Part shown: positions 34,352 to 45,314 of the stretch, piece after piece | Numbering within the stretch: the stretch's first letter is position 1 | Layout: each line of letters starts with the position of its first letter | From: Lineus longissimus | Taxonomy: Eukaryota > Nemertea > Pilidiophora > Heteronemertea > Lineidae | DNA: 60,000 nt | Assembly (NCBI RefSeq): GCF_910592395.1 | Contig: NC_088308.1 | Location: forward strand, 16,447,501 to 16,507,500 | Direction of reading: 5' to 3' | The notes under the pieces: model-generated | Told to the model about the DNA's origin: nothing | Seen by the model: only the letters and a program-made list of their open reading frames with translations | Database searches by the model: none | Position numbers and translations under genes: made by a program

Positions 34352-35460
34352 CAGTACGCTAGTGTTGATTTAGCAGTTGTTTTGGCGAATACATTTTTTT
34401 TGGAGTTTCAGAAACCTGGAGCGCTACTCAATAGGCGGCTAACAAGAAACTACGCATTTTACTGTTGTAGCCGACGTATGTGTACACTGAACTTGGGATG
34501 TGCGTCGGCCCCGTGTTGAAAGTTGGTGCGTTTTTCGCTGATTTGTGCAAAATTCAACATATCTCAAAAGTTCAATGGTTGACCCTCGATATTTTTTTGA
34601 TTTTTGTGTAGCGTAAGCAACAGTCTTTCACGAGAGAATGGTCACTGTAAGAATTATTCAGGAAGAAACGTATAATATTTGGGGTTTTCCCTGATTGTCC
34701 GGCCCAATTGGCAACATTGCCATTTGGGATGGTGAACAGAGCTAGGAGCAAATGCGACGCTTATGATTTATTTAAAGAAATAAAATGCCCGATTTAACAT
34801 CCTGCAGAATCAGGGGAATCGGGCGTTTCCAGTGATATACGACACAAATGGGAGTAGTATATGGGCTACTTGGGGAAAATTATGAACTTTTGACCTAGTG
34901 ACCTAGTGACCTACTGACCTACTTTGTGTGTGAGAAGTTTGAAAGTTGACCTGACCTAGTGACCTAGTTTGGATATGGTGTAAAATCTCCAGAGTGGGTC
35001 ATGGCCTAGTAACCTACTTTGGATATTTAGATAGGCTAACAACTTTCACTTTTTATAGTGGTCCTATATACCTTTGTCTACTGTTTGCCAGTTCGTCATG
35101 ATGTGGTCAGATTTGGGGGCTGCAATTAATATTAAAAGACGTTCTGGAATCTCTACAATCAAGTATAAACTAGTCAAGATTGGGATATGTCTCATTTCTA
35201 TTGTATTGCATATTATAGGTCTTTATTTATTACAGGTCTTTATTGCATATTATAGGCCATTCCTTTATCTATCACCATATAGATAGCGAAGAAAATTTTT
35301 CTTTCGGGACATTTAAGGCTGTTACACCGGCACTAATGAAGTTCGCTGATGAGATTCTGTGCTGCGGACTGTCGAATCGGTTAGAACAAGGAATACAGAG
35401 CAGTCTATTGAGAACAGGCAGTGCACATGGCGGTGTCCCATTTGAATATACCCAGTTTGC
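34352..35460. other. no gene seen; short repeats
   Basis: 34814-34852 is the second copy of the 39-base repeat found at 122-160. 34890-35010 has several GACCTAGTGACCTA-type octamer repeats. A frame at 35243-35509 (GTFKAVTPALMKFADEILCC) looks protein-like, but no clear donor or family supports an exon. Confidence 0.4.
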
Positions 35461-35507
35461 ATACGTTATTGAGTTTGTACATAATATGTACAAACTCAAT
35501 AACGTAT
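35461..35507. repeat. 47-bp perfect palindrome
   Basis: The 23-base arm ATACGTTATTGAGTTTGTAC... is followed by one base and its exact reverse complement. The adjacent sequence (AATACATATTATGTATA) is also palindromic. Such structures are unstable, so its perfection suggests recent formation. Confidence 0.85.
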
Positions 35508-35922
35508 AATACATATTATGTATATGATGCTTCCGTCAGAGTGCGGGCTCTACAATATCGCAAGGCACAGCTTGCACTCGTTTCGTCAGTACCCTGCAAA
35601 CAAAAGATTTTCATCGCAACGTCTCGCAATTATGGCTGCGATTAGCAATACAAATACCACTCGTCTGGGGGTAAAACCGGTAATTGCTATGTAACTTGAT
35701 CATTGCAGGGCGCAGCTATTAAATACCGATTGTTGACTGTCGCAATAGAGAGATTTTTCCGGCTCGAATGGTCGCAGGTCGCAGCAACAAAAACCGTCCC
35801 TTTGAAGGACGCTTTCGGTTAAAATTATTAGATTCTATTAGATATTTATATCTAAAAAACCCCGGTTTACTTTGCCCGATCCTTTTATTCGCGTCTTTGA
35901 TACTGATCAATATGGCTACATT

Positions 35923-37527
35923 GGGCGTCTATAAACCTAAGTCCTAAGACCTAAGACTTTATAAATTTAAGACTCAGCTATAAAACTAAGACCCATAGGA
36001 CTATGAAACTAAGACCCAACTAGAAAACTATGACCCACAGGACTAGAAAACTAAGACCAAACTAGAAACTAAGACCAAACTAGAAAACTAAGACCCATAG
36101 GACTAAAAAACTATGACCCAATTATAAAACTCCAATAATATCATTTCCCACCAAATATGTTGCGGTGGATGGATAAGGCTGAGCTATTTCCCTATGCTGC
36201 AACCCTGTTTTTGTCACCTAAACCCGTCTCGAGCCTCTGCTGGTAATGAAGTCATTTTTTTCCAATCGGTTTTAAAACACAAGGTTCTCAGATTTCCAAT
36301 GACATGCATTATGTGAATATGCAAGCTTTCCTTTCATGGAGAAATTTCCGCTGGACAGTTCAAGTTCAGCCTTTTTTACAATGCAACAGGCATCAAATAG
36401 CAATTTGCGCCCCCGACTTTTCATCAAATGTGACATCTTCTTCACCCCAGACACCAAGAGCCGAAAAGTTCCAAGTGGTATGGACAAGTAGACAAATAAA
36501 TCTTTCTAATGACACCTTTCTCTAAACAATGCCATGTGTCTGAGGCTGGAGACAATCGCACTTTGTAAAGTGACTTGAAATGTACAAAAATACTCTGTTT
36601 CGAATTCTGTGGGTGATGAATAATGGAGCTTTTATGTAAGTACATTTCTTAATTCTTCTTTGTGACATTTCTCTGCATTTTTTTCACTTTGTCAACTGAA
36701 TGTGTTCCTTAGCTGATGTACCTTGTGCCAAATTTAAAAAAATGCTCTTTGTTTGCAGGAAAAACAACGATGCCCCCAAACTTGAGGAAGAGATGGCGCG
36801 TGGATTATACAGATTAAACCGAACTTTTCTATATCGAAACAAATGGTTCAAGAAAAGGGACAATCAGACCAAAATTCTCGTAGGATGGAGTAATGGTTAC
36901 GATGAGTGGAAGCCAGAATCAGAAATAGTTTGCAGACCAAAACCTCTATATGCTACATTATTATTGAATGTCAAGTATAGATAGAACAAGATATGGTTAA
37001 TAAAGCAGCAACTCAAGTGAACTCTATATCATATTCACTTTATCAGCATTGACCTTGATTATATAACAGTCAGCGAATACCACAATAACTTAGGATATGA
37101 CTATAGTCAGCTCAGCCAGATTCTGCTCTACTGTATACATAGGTTTTCGATATGAAAAAAATGTCAAAAAGGGGTGTTTTTCTGAGACATCCCAAGAAAA
37201 TCCACAAAATGGGGTCTTTTGGGCTGAAATTGGTGAAAATAGCTCGGGAAAGTGGGTTAAATATATATTACTTCTACGAATGTGATGAATATTGGCCATA
37301 AGATGTTTTTTGAGCTAATTAAAAGACTCTTATATTCTCTCCGAAATTCTGTAAAGGCCTTAGTTTTTTTAGTTCTATGGGTCTTAATTTTCTAGTTGGG
37401 TTTTAGTCTTATTGTCCTATGGATCTAAGTTTTATAGTTGGGTTTTAGTTTTATAGTCCTCTGGGTCTGAGTTTTATAGTTGGGTCTAAGTTTTATAGAT
37501 TCTTAGGTCTTGGGTTTAAAAACACCC
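35923..37527. mobile_element. Mutator-like fold-back element with 9-bp duplication and internal exon
   Basis: GGCTACATT flanks both sides exactly (35914-35922 and 37528-37536), a 9-bp target duplication as made by Mutator-like transposons. The left end GGGCGTCTATAAACCTAAG pairs with CTTGGGTTTAAAAACACCC at the right end. The arms are arrays of ACTAAGACCCATAGGACTA-like units (35930-36130) and GGGTCTTAGTTTTATAGT-like units (37350-37515). The 1.2-kb centre holds an exon-like segment (36759-36984). It lacks a transposase. The right end lies only 37 bases upstream of the 37565 host exon, that is, inside the branch-point/pyrimidine zone of that intron. Confidence 0.8.
36759..36984 (+). CDS. captured exon-like frame, chromo/Tudor-knot-like
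   Basis: Acceptor CTCTTTGTTTGCAG precedes a frame read in phase 2 for 75 codons to a TAG stop. The product includes EEEMARGLYRLNRTFLYRNK and ILVGWSNGYDEWKPESEIV. The GW-x-x-x-YDEWxPExxI pattern is that of chromo-barrel/Tudor-knot domains, which read chromatin marks. It lies in the centre of the Mutator-like element, well outside both arms. It may be a host last exon picked up by the transposon (as in Pack-MULEs) or part of a lost transposon gene. No upstream exon in the element was found. Confidence 0.4.
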
Positions 37528-37564
37528 GGCTACATTGGGTTAAATTGCTTTTTGTCATTTTTAG

Positions 37565-37630
37565 GAAAACCGAGACAGAAGATGATGATGATTACGATAT
37601 GCAGACTGGACAAATAAATACAATGCTCTG
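37565..37630 (+). CDS. penultimate exon of an unrecognised gene (66 bp)
   Basis: Acceptor GCTTTTTGTCATTTTTAG and donor CTCTG|GTAAGC bound 66 bp read in phase 2-2, giving KTETEDDDDYDMQTGQINTM plus Leu and a split Trp codon. The phase agrees exactly with the next exon at 38165. The preceding coding exon was not identified; it must end in phase 2. The tail is acidic. The pyrimidine tract is intact although a transposon inserted just upstream of it. Confidence 0.6.
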
Positions 37631-38164
37631 GTAAGCTTTTATGTATCGTGCAGTAATCTTAAAAATGAAATTTAATTGATCCAACCGCCTAAGATACTGT
37701 AGTCCCAACACTCATAGGAATAAAGGTATTTTCAGAAACCTTAAAGTGAGTATTTAGACCTAGAATTTGATCTCAAAAATTGAATAATCAAAAATTATTC
37801 GACCTTGGCAAAAATAAGAGTAAATAAGATACAATGGTAACGCTGACATCGTTAGGTCACTGGTGATACGTTTTCGTGTACAGTCCTACCAAAAAGTGAA
37901 TGTCCACCGTTTTTTAAAAATAACACAGAGATAAAAAATAAGATATTTGAATGCAGTTTCCAGCAGAGTATAGTATATTTAGTTGGTCATATATCTGTTG
38001 TAATATGATGCACCTAATACGTCACACCTGTGCTTCAGAGCACGAAACAAAACGGACAGATAATCAATGATTGAAAATTTGGTAGGAACTCATGACGTTA
38101 ATGGGTTACTACATTTACCTTACCACATCCCAGTTACAATTTTTTTTCTGTTTTAAACAATCAG

Positions 38165-38432
38165 GGGGCAGATCAACTTTGGATCGCCAAGTCAAAATCC
38201 GGCTCAGTTTGCAACGGATAGACTGAATGATGCTGCTGAGAGTTTGCAGAAAATAATGGCGGACCTGAAAGAGCAATTGCGAAGACGTGACGGCGAGGAA
38301 GCAAACGAAATCGAACCTAAACACGGCGAACTGCCCTGCTGCAGAATCAGAACTGACCTTTATTTTCCGGGTCCGTTCCACACCCCTCGTCTGAACTATC
38401 AGCAAAGTGAAAGGTCACTACATGAAGATTAA
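38165..38432 (+). CDS. last exon of the same gene
   Basis: Acceptor TTTTCTGTTTTAAACAATCAG precedes a frame read in phase 2 that stays open to TAA at 38430-38432. It continues GQINFGSPSQNPAQF, then a predicted helix or short coiled coil (LNDAAESLQKIMADLKEQLR) and a tail ending SERSLHED. No signal or membrane segment. It looks like the C-terminus of a cytosolic protein or the cytosolic tail of a larger one. No family recognised. Agreement of phase and reading frame with the 37565 exon makes this a credible gene end. Confidence 0.6.
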
Positions 38433-39344
38433 CCTCCTTTTGACCAATTGTTTCATTCTTTGTCGTAACTCAATCACAATATTGTATATGCCCATCTGAC
38501 ATGCTTTAATTTGAAGAGCTCTTCATGTGGTCTTACCAGAGAAAAATATCATCACCCTGAATGAAAGGGAGAACATATAGCCCCTGGAACGTATAGCTGC
38601 TAGCAGAGAACTAAATAATAGACAAAATTTGCTCGTTTTTTTTTCGCGCTCGTCACAATCATACTGGTTACCGCGAATCTAGCCAGTTTTTATTTATTTG
38701 GTCAAGTCACAGCACGTCAAGACCTGTATCTCTGAAGAAAGGTCCTCGGCAGCACTATCGATCCTGACACCTGGAGTACGCCTGGGGCGACTCTGGAAAT
38801 CACCACAGGCCAATTTTTCAACGCATCACCATTGAGTTGCACATTTGAAATTCGATTTGGCACAAACCGAACAGTGTTTCTAAACGTGACAGCTTGTAAA
38901 ATGAAGCTTGGTCATCTTGGCTGGAAGGCAGTGCATATGTCATGCGTCAAACCAGGACTGAGCGACAAAGAGAAATGGCTATTCGACCACGCCCATCTCA
39001 GCTACTTATAATTGAAATAGGCACAAAACGTAGGTTGCGAATTGATACTGATTGATTCTAACCAGTATTATTCGTCTAGACTGCGTAATTCATACTATTT
39101 GTTGTTGTTGTTTTTTTTAAGCTAATTTACTGTTTTGAAGAATGACAAGCAATGTATGTGATGAGCAGGTTTCATTGAAATTCGAAGCAGAAGTTGCTCA
39201 GAAATCATCGGAGATGTACCAGCAAAACTACAGCCACCGCTACATGGCGCCGACTGTCACTTGGGTCTTGCATTATTGTGACATGCCGTCAACTTTTGTC
39301 TTAGTTTTGACGCCATGTTGACGTCATGTTACCATTTAACAGGC
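38433..39344. other. presumed 3' UTR and spacer
   Basis: Follows the stop at 38432. No clear AATAAA was found close by. A 34-codon frame near 38900 (ATGAAGCTTGG) has no support. Confidence 0.35.
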
Positions 39345-39900
39345 TGTGTATAGAACTAAGACTTCAGACCTCTATACAACTGAAACCCACTACCATACCA
39401 AGATCCCGATGCACCTTAACCAATATCCTCCTATACTACAAGACCCTTGAGAAAAATGCTTCTCTCTCATCTTTGGGTGGTGGGTCTTAGTTTTATTTGT
39501 TTTTAAACATGACTTTTCTCTAGATTTCAAGCATAGTTTTCAAGTTCGATGAGCACAGTCATTACTGAGGTGTTGTTCAGGTGTTTTGTTATCGGTACCG
39601 GTAGTTGTCAAGTTGATAAGTTTTGATAATGAAAGATATCAGTGAGGTCATTCTTAGAGGGGGTCTTAATTTCAGGTTTGTTATAGTTTTATAGCATAAA
39701 ATATGTGGTGTTAGTTTTAGAGTTGAGTCTTGCATATAGTTTTATTGCTTAGATGGTATTAGTTTTATTTAAATTTAAACATCACTAATTATGTAGTTAT
39801 TCAAGCATAGTTTTCATGTTGTGATGATACACAGCCATTACTAAGGCGTTATTCATCGGGTCTTAGTTTTACAGCTTAAGGGGGTTTTGCTTTATGGATT
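39345..39900. repeat. degraded arrays of GGGTCTTAGTTTTA units
   Basis: ACTAAGACTTCAGACC near 39354, TGGTGGGTCTTAGTTTTA at 39478, GGGGGTCTTAATTTCAGG at 39660 and CGGGTCTTAGTTTTACAG at 39859 are the same units that make up the arms of the 35923-37527 element. Two internal blocks (TTTCAAGCATAGTTTTCAAG... and ATTCAAGCATAGTTTTCATG...) are also duplicated. It is probably an old relative of that element. Confidence 0.55.
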
Positions 39901-40512
39901 CCCAAAGTGTTTAAAATACTAGACATTCAAGGGTACCGGTCGTTTTGAAGAGATAAGACACCACAGGTGGGCGCATTTGGCTTTGTGCAAGCACTTCCGC
40001 CAATGAGAGAGGATGTTTCAGGGGTTTGTGTGCAGGGAACAGAAGCAAACATCAACCCCTGATTTCATCTGGGCTGTGGTTGATATAAATTAGTCAGAGA
40101 GGCTATTGGTCGTATGCTAATTATTTTGGCGGATGACAAAATCCCTGACATCTGATTGACTCTTTTAAATATGACCTATTCATGTCATTGAATAATTTCC
40201 TGTTCCTAAAACAGGAACTGACCAATCTAAAGGACAATACTATCAAAATTTGGTACTCGTTGGTATATATGATAACAAGGATATCAGATTAACATTATGC
40301 ACAAACAGACGATTTATTTGATCAACAAAAAACATAGCTACATGTATGTTCGTTTCAGCGTTTTCTCTATATAATACGCAACAATCAAAGATTGAGTCAA
40401 TGACGTCACGTTAACGTCAGACATTAAGGTGTCAGTTATGTGATCTTTCCAAAATTTGTCAGAAATCGACATGAGTATCTGGTATCTGGTAGATGTTGTA
40501 CCTATTTGTAAA

Positions 40513-41310
40513 GGTAGTTAATAAAACTTGGAATCAGTGAAACCATGTAACCTGTGCTAAACCATGGAATCAGTCCTAAAAATGTATAAAAACATGAAAT
40601 AATGCCATTGGAACCTGAGGTGGTTACGAATCAATATTTGGAGCTTACTTTTACATGATCAGATCGGAATTTGACGGTAGTTTAGAAATCAGTCGCATTT
40701 CCGATTCAATAATCTATATTTTAGAACAACCCAGTCATACCTCGCCTCCAGTGTACATTACTGATCTCCCAAATATGGGCATGCACGTCACAACACGCCC
40801 ACCACACACCCATAATATGCACCAATCAGCGCTCCGCTTACTACGCCACCACACGGGGCCTAATTTAACTACGGAGCGGTGTGATCATACAGGGTGATAC
40901 AGAGAAGATTGACTACATCATGCAGTACCGGCTGGCACTTATCCGTACATAATCTTAAGCATGACAAGAAACGTATAAGAAGATTTATTACCGAAGGTTT
41001 TAGCCGGGTTTGGAGATGAAAACGAGCTCAAAATCACTGAAATCGAGTGGGTTTAACGACAACAATGCATTTCAAATGCATTCCATGATGACGTCAACGT
41101 CCACAAAAAGGTGTTTTCTGGAACTACTGGCAAATTGCTATCAAAAAAGTCAGCTGAGACGAGATTGGCAGTTGGAAGGGTATAAATTGTGGAAGGAACG
41201 CACCCGATTTCACGCGGTACTTGCAGAGTGATTCCACGGTTTAGTACTGACTATTCCAAGGTTTATCACTGGTTACATGGTTTCACTGATTCCAAGCTTT
41301 ATCAACTACC
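40513..41310 (-). mobile_element. 'B' element copy B1 (798 bp)
   Basis: Ends GGTAGTTAATAAAACTTGG and CCAAGCTTTATCAACTACC. The subterminal parts are arrays of CWTGGAATCAGT / AAACC units. It is the reverse complement of B4 (51793-52842) with an internal deletion. It carries a frame at 40655-40897 (MIRSEFDGSLEISRI...) that is also seen in B2. Its right end adjoins element C at AGAAATCAGCGC, the same junction as the left end of B4, so the two copies share one ancestral insertion. Its left flank (ATTTGTAAA) does not match a duplication. 39901-40512 before it has no recognised feature. Confidence 0.8.
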
Positions 41311-41883
41311 AGAAATCAGCGCATTTTGTACCCTGAATTAGGCATAGGTCAACAAAATCTAGCTTTTTCTACTTATTCAAGACAGCTATATCAATTTAAA
41401 CCTACCAAAAGATTCTTTAAGTTATCATCTAGAAATGTCTACCAGCAAATCCACGTCAAGTGCCACAAAACAGGAATTATTCGCTGTTGAATCTGCCAGA
41501 ATTTTCAAATTTGTTGTTGTCGTCTGCAAGCGCTCGTGGTAACCATAGTGAACAGTGACTTGCTGACACTGTCCGAATCCCCAAAACTGTACATGGTATA
41601 TAAAGTAGCATATGGTGAGCCCGTTTTTCGATCACAGAGACCTCACTTTCCATGACCACTGCGATGCTAATATGAGCTGGATATAGCCAACAACTTCACA
41701 GGCGTTGCCCTTTTTATCATCTCTGAACGCAGTGTTCAGAGCGCAGTGTTCAGAGGTGATAAAAAGGGCAAACAGGCTACACTTGCCGAACATATCAGAG
41801 GGCTGATCGGAGCAATAGCGATGGTCAGCGGCATCACGCTAACTTGTTACCATTGTGCGTACAGTGATGCCGTTTATATATGA
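41311..41883 (-). mobile_element. palindromic element 'C', copy with the empty F4 site
   Basis: This is the reverse complement of 49960-49992 joined to 51252-51792. It contains the hairpin TTGCCCTTTTTATCA...TGATAAAAAGGGCAA (about 41707-41773). At 41852-41857 it has ATTGTG (CACAAT on the other strand), exactly the site that carries element F4 in the other copy, so it serves as an internal empty-site control. Non-coding. Confidence 0.8.
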
Positions 41884-42090
41884 GGATAGGTGATAAAGCT
41901 TGGAACCAGTGAAACCGTGAAACCAGTGATAAACCTTGGAATCAGTCCTAAAAATGCATAAAAACATGAAATAATGCCATTTGAACCTAAGGTGGCTACG
42001 AATCAATATTTCACAGTGATTCCACGGTTTAGTACTGACTATTCCATGGTTTAGCACAGGTTACATGGTTTCACTGATTCCAAGGTTTTT
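41884..42090 (-). mobile_element. 'B' element copy B3, internally deleted
   Basis: Begins GGATAGGTGATAAAGCTTGG and continues as the reverse complement of the B2 right end to ACGAATCAATATT. It then jumps directly to the opposite end region (ACGGTTTAGTACTGAC...TCACTGATTCCAAGG) and lacks the final CTACC. It occupies the same place relative to C as B2. Confidence 0.75.
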
Positions 42091-42197
42091 TTTGGTTTTT
42101 TTTTGCACCAGATATGAACGCTTCGGCTTTACAGTTGGGTCCCGCGTAAAATTCCCCCAGTCAAGAATCACGGTAAGATTGTTTTAAGAATCTTGAC

Positions 42198-42217
42198 TAA
42201 GATAAGATAAGATAAGT
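42198..42217. repeat. short GATAA microsatellite
   Basis: A few GATAA units in a row (AAGATAAGATAAGATAAG). Confidence 0.6.
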
Positions 42218-42309
42218 AAGAAGCTTCTAACAATATGGTCTTTCGACCTTGGACATTACCTTGGGGAATGGCCGATTTTTCCTTTATTTTAAATAAATGT
42301 TGTATTCGT

Positions 42310-42860
42310 GATGAATGTAATAGTAATAATAATAATAATAATAACAGTCTCTTTTATAGCGCTATTCCATGGACAGAGTCCTTGCTCACAGCGCTCCCTC
42401 TCCAAAAGCTCGCACAAACAGCCAGGTCTTTATCGCTCCCTTGAATTTTTCAGTGTCCACAGTGTCCAGAATGTGGCATGGAAGAGTATTCCATAGACGC
42501 GGTCCATAACACTTGAAACTACGATCCCCAAAAGAAGTCTTGGTTCTGGGAACCACCAGCTCCGAGAAAGCACCTGATCGGGTTGTGCGAGGAGCAGGTT
42601 TCCCAGAAACAAGGTCTCTCAGATACTGGGGAGCTGCACCCTGCACGCACTTGTGCACCTGAAGCAACACCTTAAAGTCAATCCTTTCTGCCACAGGCAG
42701 CCAGTGAAGCTTGATCAAAGTGGGTGTTATGTGATCAAACTTCCTGACTCTGCAAACGATGCGAGCAGCAGTATTTTGAACACGCTGTAATGGAGCAAGT
42801 GTCTTCTTCGGTAAACCAGCAAGTATAGTATAGACCATGCAGCCTAGACGATTGTCCAAA
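42310..42860 (-). pseudogene. 3' fragment of an L2-like LINE
   Basis: The minus strand 42859-42386 is a single open frame of 157 codons covering the LINE C-terminal region: LAPLQRVQNTAARIVCRV, ITPTLIKLHWLPVAERIDFK, FKCYGPRLWNTLP. The downstream end GCGCTATAAAAGAGACTG followed by (TTA)n (42310-42342) is the usual microsatellite tail of L2-type LINEs. It is 5'-truncated before the RT active site, so it cannot move itself. The uninterrupted frame suggests a fairly young insertion. Confidence 0.85.
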
Positions 42861-43869
42861 TATACACGTTGTGATCAATTGATACGAAATACTCTAGACT
42901 CACCGTTCTAACACCGGTTCATCATCTCGGGGCATGACCACCCCCAGCACAATACGCATTGGACAGGCGAAGGCCCCTTCATACCTGATTAGCTCAGGGC
43001 CTATCTGCCCTTGCAGTTTGAAGAAATCGACACAAAAACGTCAAGGGCAAGACATGTTGCATGATCAGAAATGTTATCCAACTTGCTGTCGCCGCGCTAC
43101 TGGCTATCTCGATTGAACTATATTGAATTGCATCAAATGACAAAAGTCATATTAACATCTTTGGGGGCTTGGTTTGCATATTCCAAAACGGTCGTAGGTC
43201 GACGAGTCTAGAGTACAAGTTTTTATTTTTTTCATGTGCGAAATAAAATTTGCTAAAACAAATTAATGTGTCGATGTGATGATTCTGTTGCTTGATTCTG
43301 GAGTGTAACACGTGCTCTCTGTCTGGTGTTGCTAGGCGCAACCCTCACCTTCTGTACACTCTGGTGCATGCTGTGACATACCCTTCGGTGATTTTTATGA
43401 ATACATACCTTCTGTACAGTTTGCAATTGGTTCGTAATGGGAAGTAGTGTTCGAGTAGTCCACACTGCTTGGTTATCACATACTTCTTTTTTTCTGACAT
43501 TGGGTCGACAGGACGCAATAAACTGGCTTTTCAGAAAAGATTTTTTTTTTCAAATATGAAGACACCATACACATCTACGCCGGAACTGATCGACAATTGC
43601 ACAAACTTTGTGACTTGATTACCCTGGTGCACGATTACATACAGTTTACGTTTTCACATATAACGCGTCACTGTTCATGTTTCATGCATGACATGAAGAA
43701 CGAACAAGTCATTTCCAAGGAACCGGCTACATACGATTCACGAAGTCTCTTTTCATCCTCACGTCGTGTTTTCAAGCCTAAGTTAGTTAGTTCGTGACAA
43801 GTGACAAAGTGAATCCTGGGCAACGTGACATAGGAATGAATTATTCACTTTTCACTCTTCACGCGTGAC
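42861..43869. other. no gene seen
   Basis: Spacer. 43600-43800 has a 66-codon frame without family likeness. The stretch just before 43870 has CTTCACGCGTGAC-type short repeats that continue beyond element F2. Confidence 0.35.
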
Positions 43870-44826
43870 TATGGCAAGCCAAAGCGGAATTTATTCAAGA
43901 CTTTAGAATTACCATTCAAGAAGTAAAATATAAGTTCAAGAAGGAAATATATGTTCAAGACTAAAATATGTTCAACCTTGAATCAAATGTTTTCAACCTT
44001 GAATAAAATATGTTCAACCTTGAATAAAATATGTTCAACCTTGAATAAAATATGTCCAACCTTGAACAAAATATATTCAACCTTGAACAAAATATATTCA
44101 AGACTCACGTGACCATATTCAAGACGCACGTGACCACAAAATTGATGACGTAGAATCTGTGGTACTTCTGATGCGTTCTGTTTCACGACATGATTGATTG
44201 CCTGTATAGCCTAAACACTCAAATATGTCAAAAGACAACGAGAATCCGATACAGTGGTGTCGGCCTTAAGAATGAAAGGTGAGAGGCATTGCGCATTTTG
44301 AACCTATAATTTGCCTGATATGTCTGTGAAACATGTATCGACTCTGACATTCACTCGGCATCCATGTCATGATGTGTAGGATTACAGTACATGTCAGGTG
44401 TAGGCGGCTTGGTACGTGTACAACCATGTGTCAAAACCTCGTGCGAACAATTCGAGCTCCGAAACGCAACACAAGTACCATGGGTTCGGGAAAGTCCGGA
44501 CGCGGGTTCGGGAAAGTCCGTAAAGCATCAAAACATGAGCAACTACGTCATCAATTTTGTGGTCACGTGCGTCTTGAATATGGTCACGTGAGTCTTGAAT
44601 ATATTTTGTTCAAGGTTGAATATATTTTGTTCAAGGTTGGACATATTTTATTCAAGGTTGAACATATTTTATTCAAGGTTGAACATATTTTATTCAAGGT
44701 TGAAAGCATTTGATTCAAGGTTGAACATATTTTAGTCTTGAACATATATTTCCTTCTTGAACTTATATTTAACTTCTTGAATGGTAATTCTAAAGTCTTG
44801 AATAAATTCCGCTTTGGCTTGCCATA
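43870..44826. mobile_element. TATGGC fold-back element F2 (TTCAACCTTGAATAAAATATG arms)
   Basis: Both ends read TATGGCAAGCCAAAGCGGAA in inverted orientation, and the arms (43870-44152 and 44545-44826) are almost identical over 280 bp. The arms are built of a 21-bp unit TTCAACCTTGAATAAAATATG in about five copies plus related TTCAAGA units. CGTGAC flanks both sides (43864-43869 and 44827-44832), a 6-bp target duplication, although CGTGA-type motifs are common here. Inner ends carry CACGTGACC and ATGACGTAG motifs. The 390-bp centre is unique and non-coding. Apparent frames in the arms are just the 7-residue repeat of a 21-bp unit. Confidence 0.85.
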
Positions 44827-45314
44827 CGTGACCCATTCACTCTTCACACGTCACGATTCACGCGTCACGATTCATCCGTCCTTTTTCTTGGGTGTGTTAC
44901 ATAGGGTTCACGTTCAACTCGTTCATTTGTCGTTCGAATGGACATATGTAGTCTGATTAGTGAGGACATGCCCAGTACCCACTGAAATGTGCTTCTCCTG
45001 CCCACTACGACTTTACCCATTTAGAGCAAATTTCGTGCCCAAAAACATTGCTGTACCAACTCTTGATTGGCCTACATCAGCAACTGTGACTGCTCGGGCA
45101 AATCAAATTCCTGGAACTGTGACCATGGTTTTTCAACAGCTCAGCAGTGTTTCTCCCAGCGCCTTTGCCTAACAATACGTCCAAAAGACGTTACGTCGGA
45201 CGACATACATTATGGACGCCAATTCTAAAATACCTTGGTACCGTAAAGTCAACTTTTAAATGGAAAATGCATAAGCCTCGTTCTGAGAGCGGAGTGTTTT
45301 GGACACGCAACCAA
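44827..45314. other. no gene seen
   Basis: Begins with CACGTCACGATTCACGCGTC short repeats. The remainder is spacer up to the Harbinger element. Confidence 0.35.

Noticed and set aside
32880-34357. 6-bp target duplication around F1
   Set aside because: TCCCAC and CAGTAC (or GATAAG after the inner end) do not match, so the duplication rule for the group rests on F2 and F4 only.
35243-35509. Missing exon of the upstream gene
   Set aside because: The residues look protein-like, but the acceptor is poor, no donor fits the required phase, and the frame runs into a perfect palindrome.
43983-44847. Frames of the LFKVEHI or TLNKICS repeat type in F2 arms
   Set aside because: Direct translation of a 21-bp tandem unit on either strand; both arms give them in mirror image.
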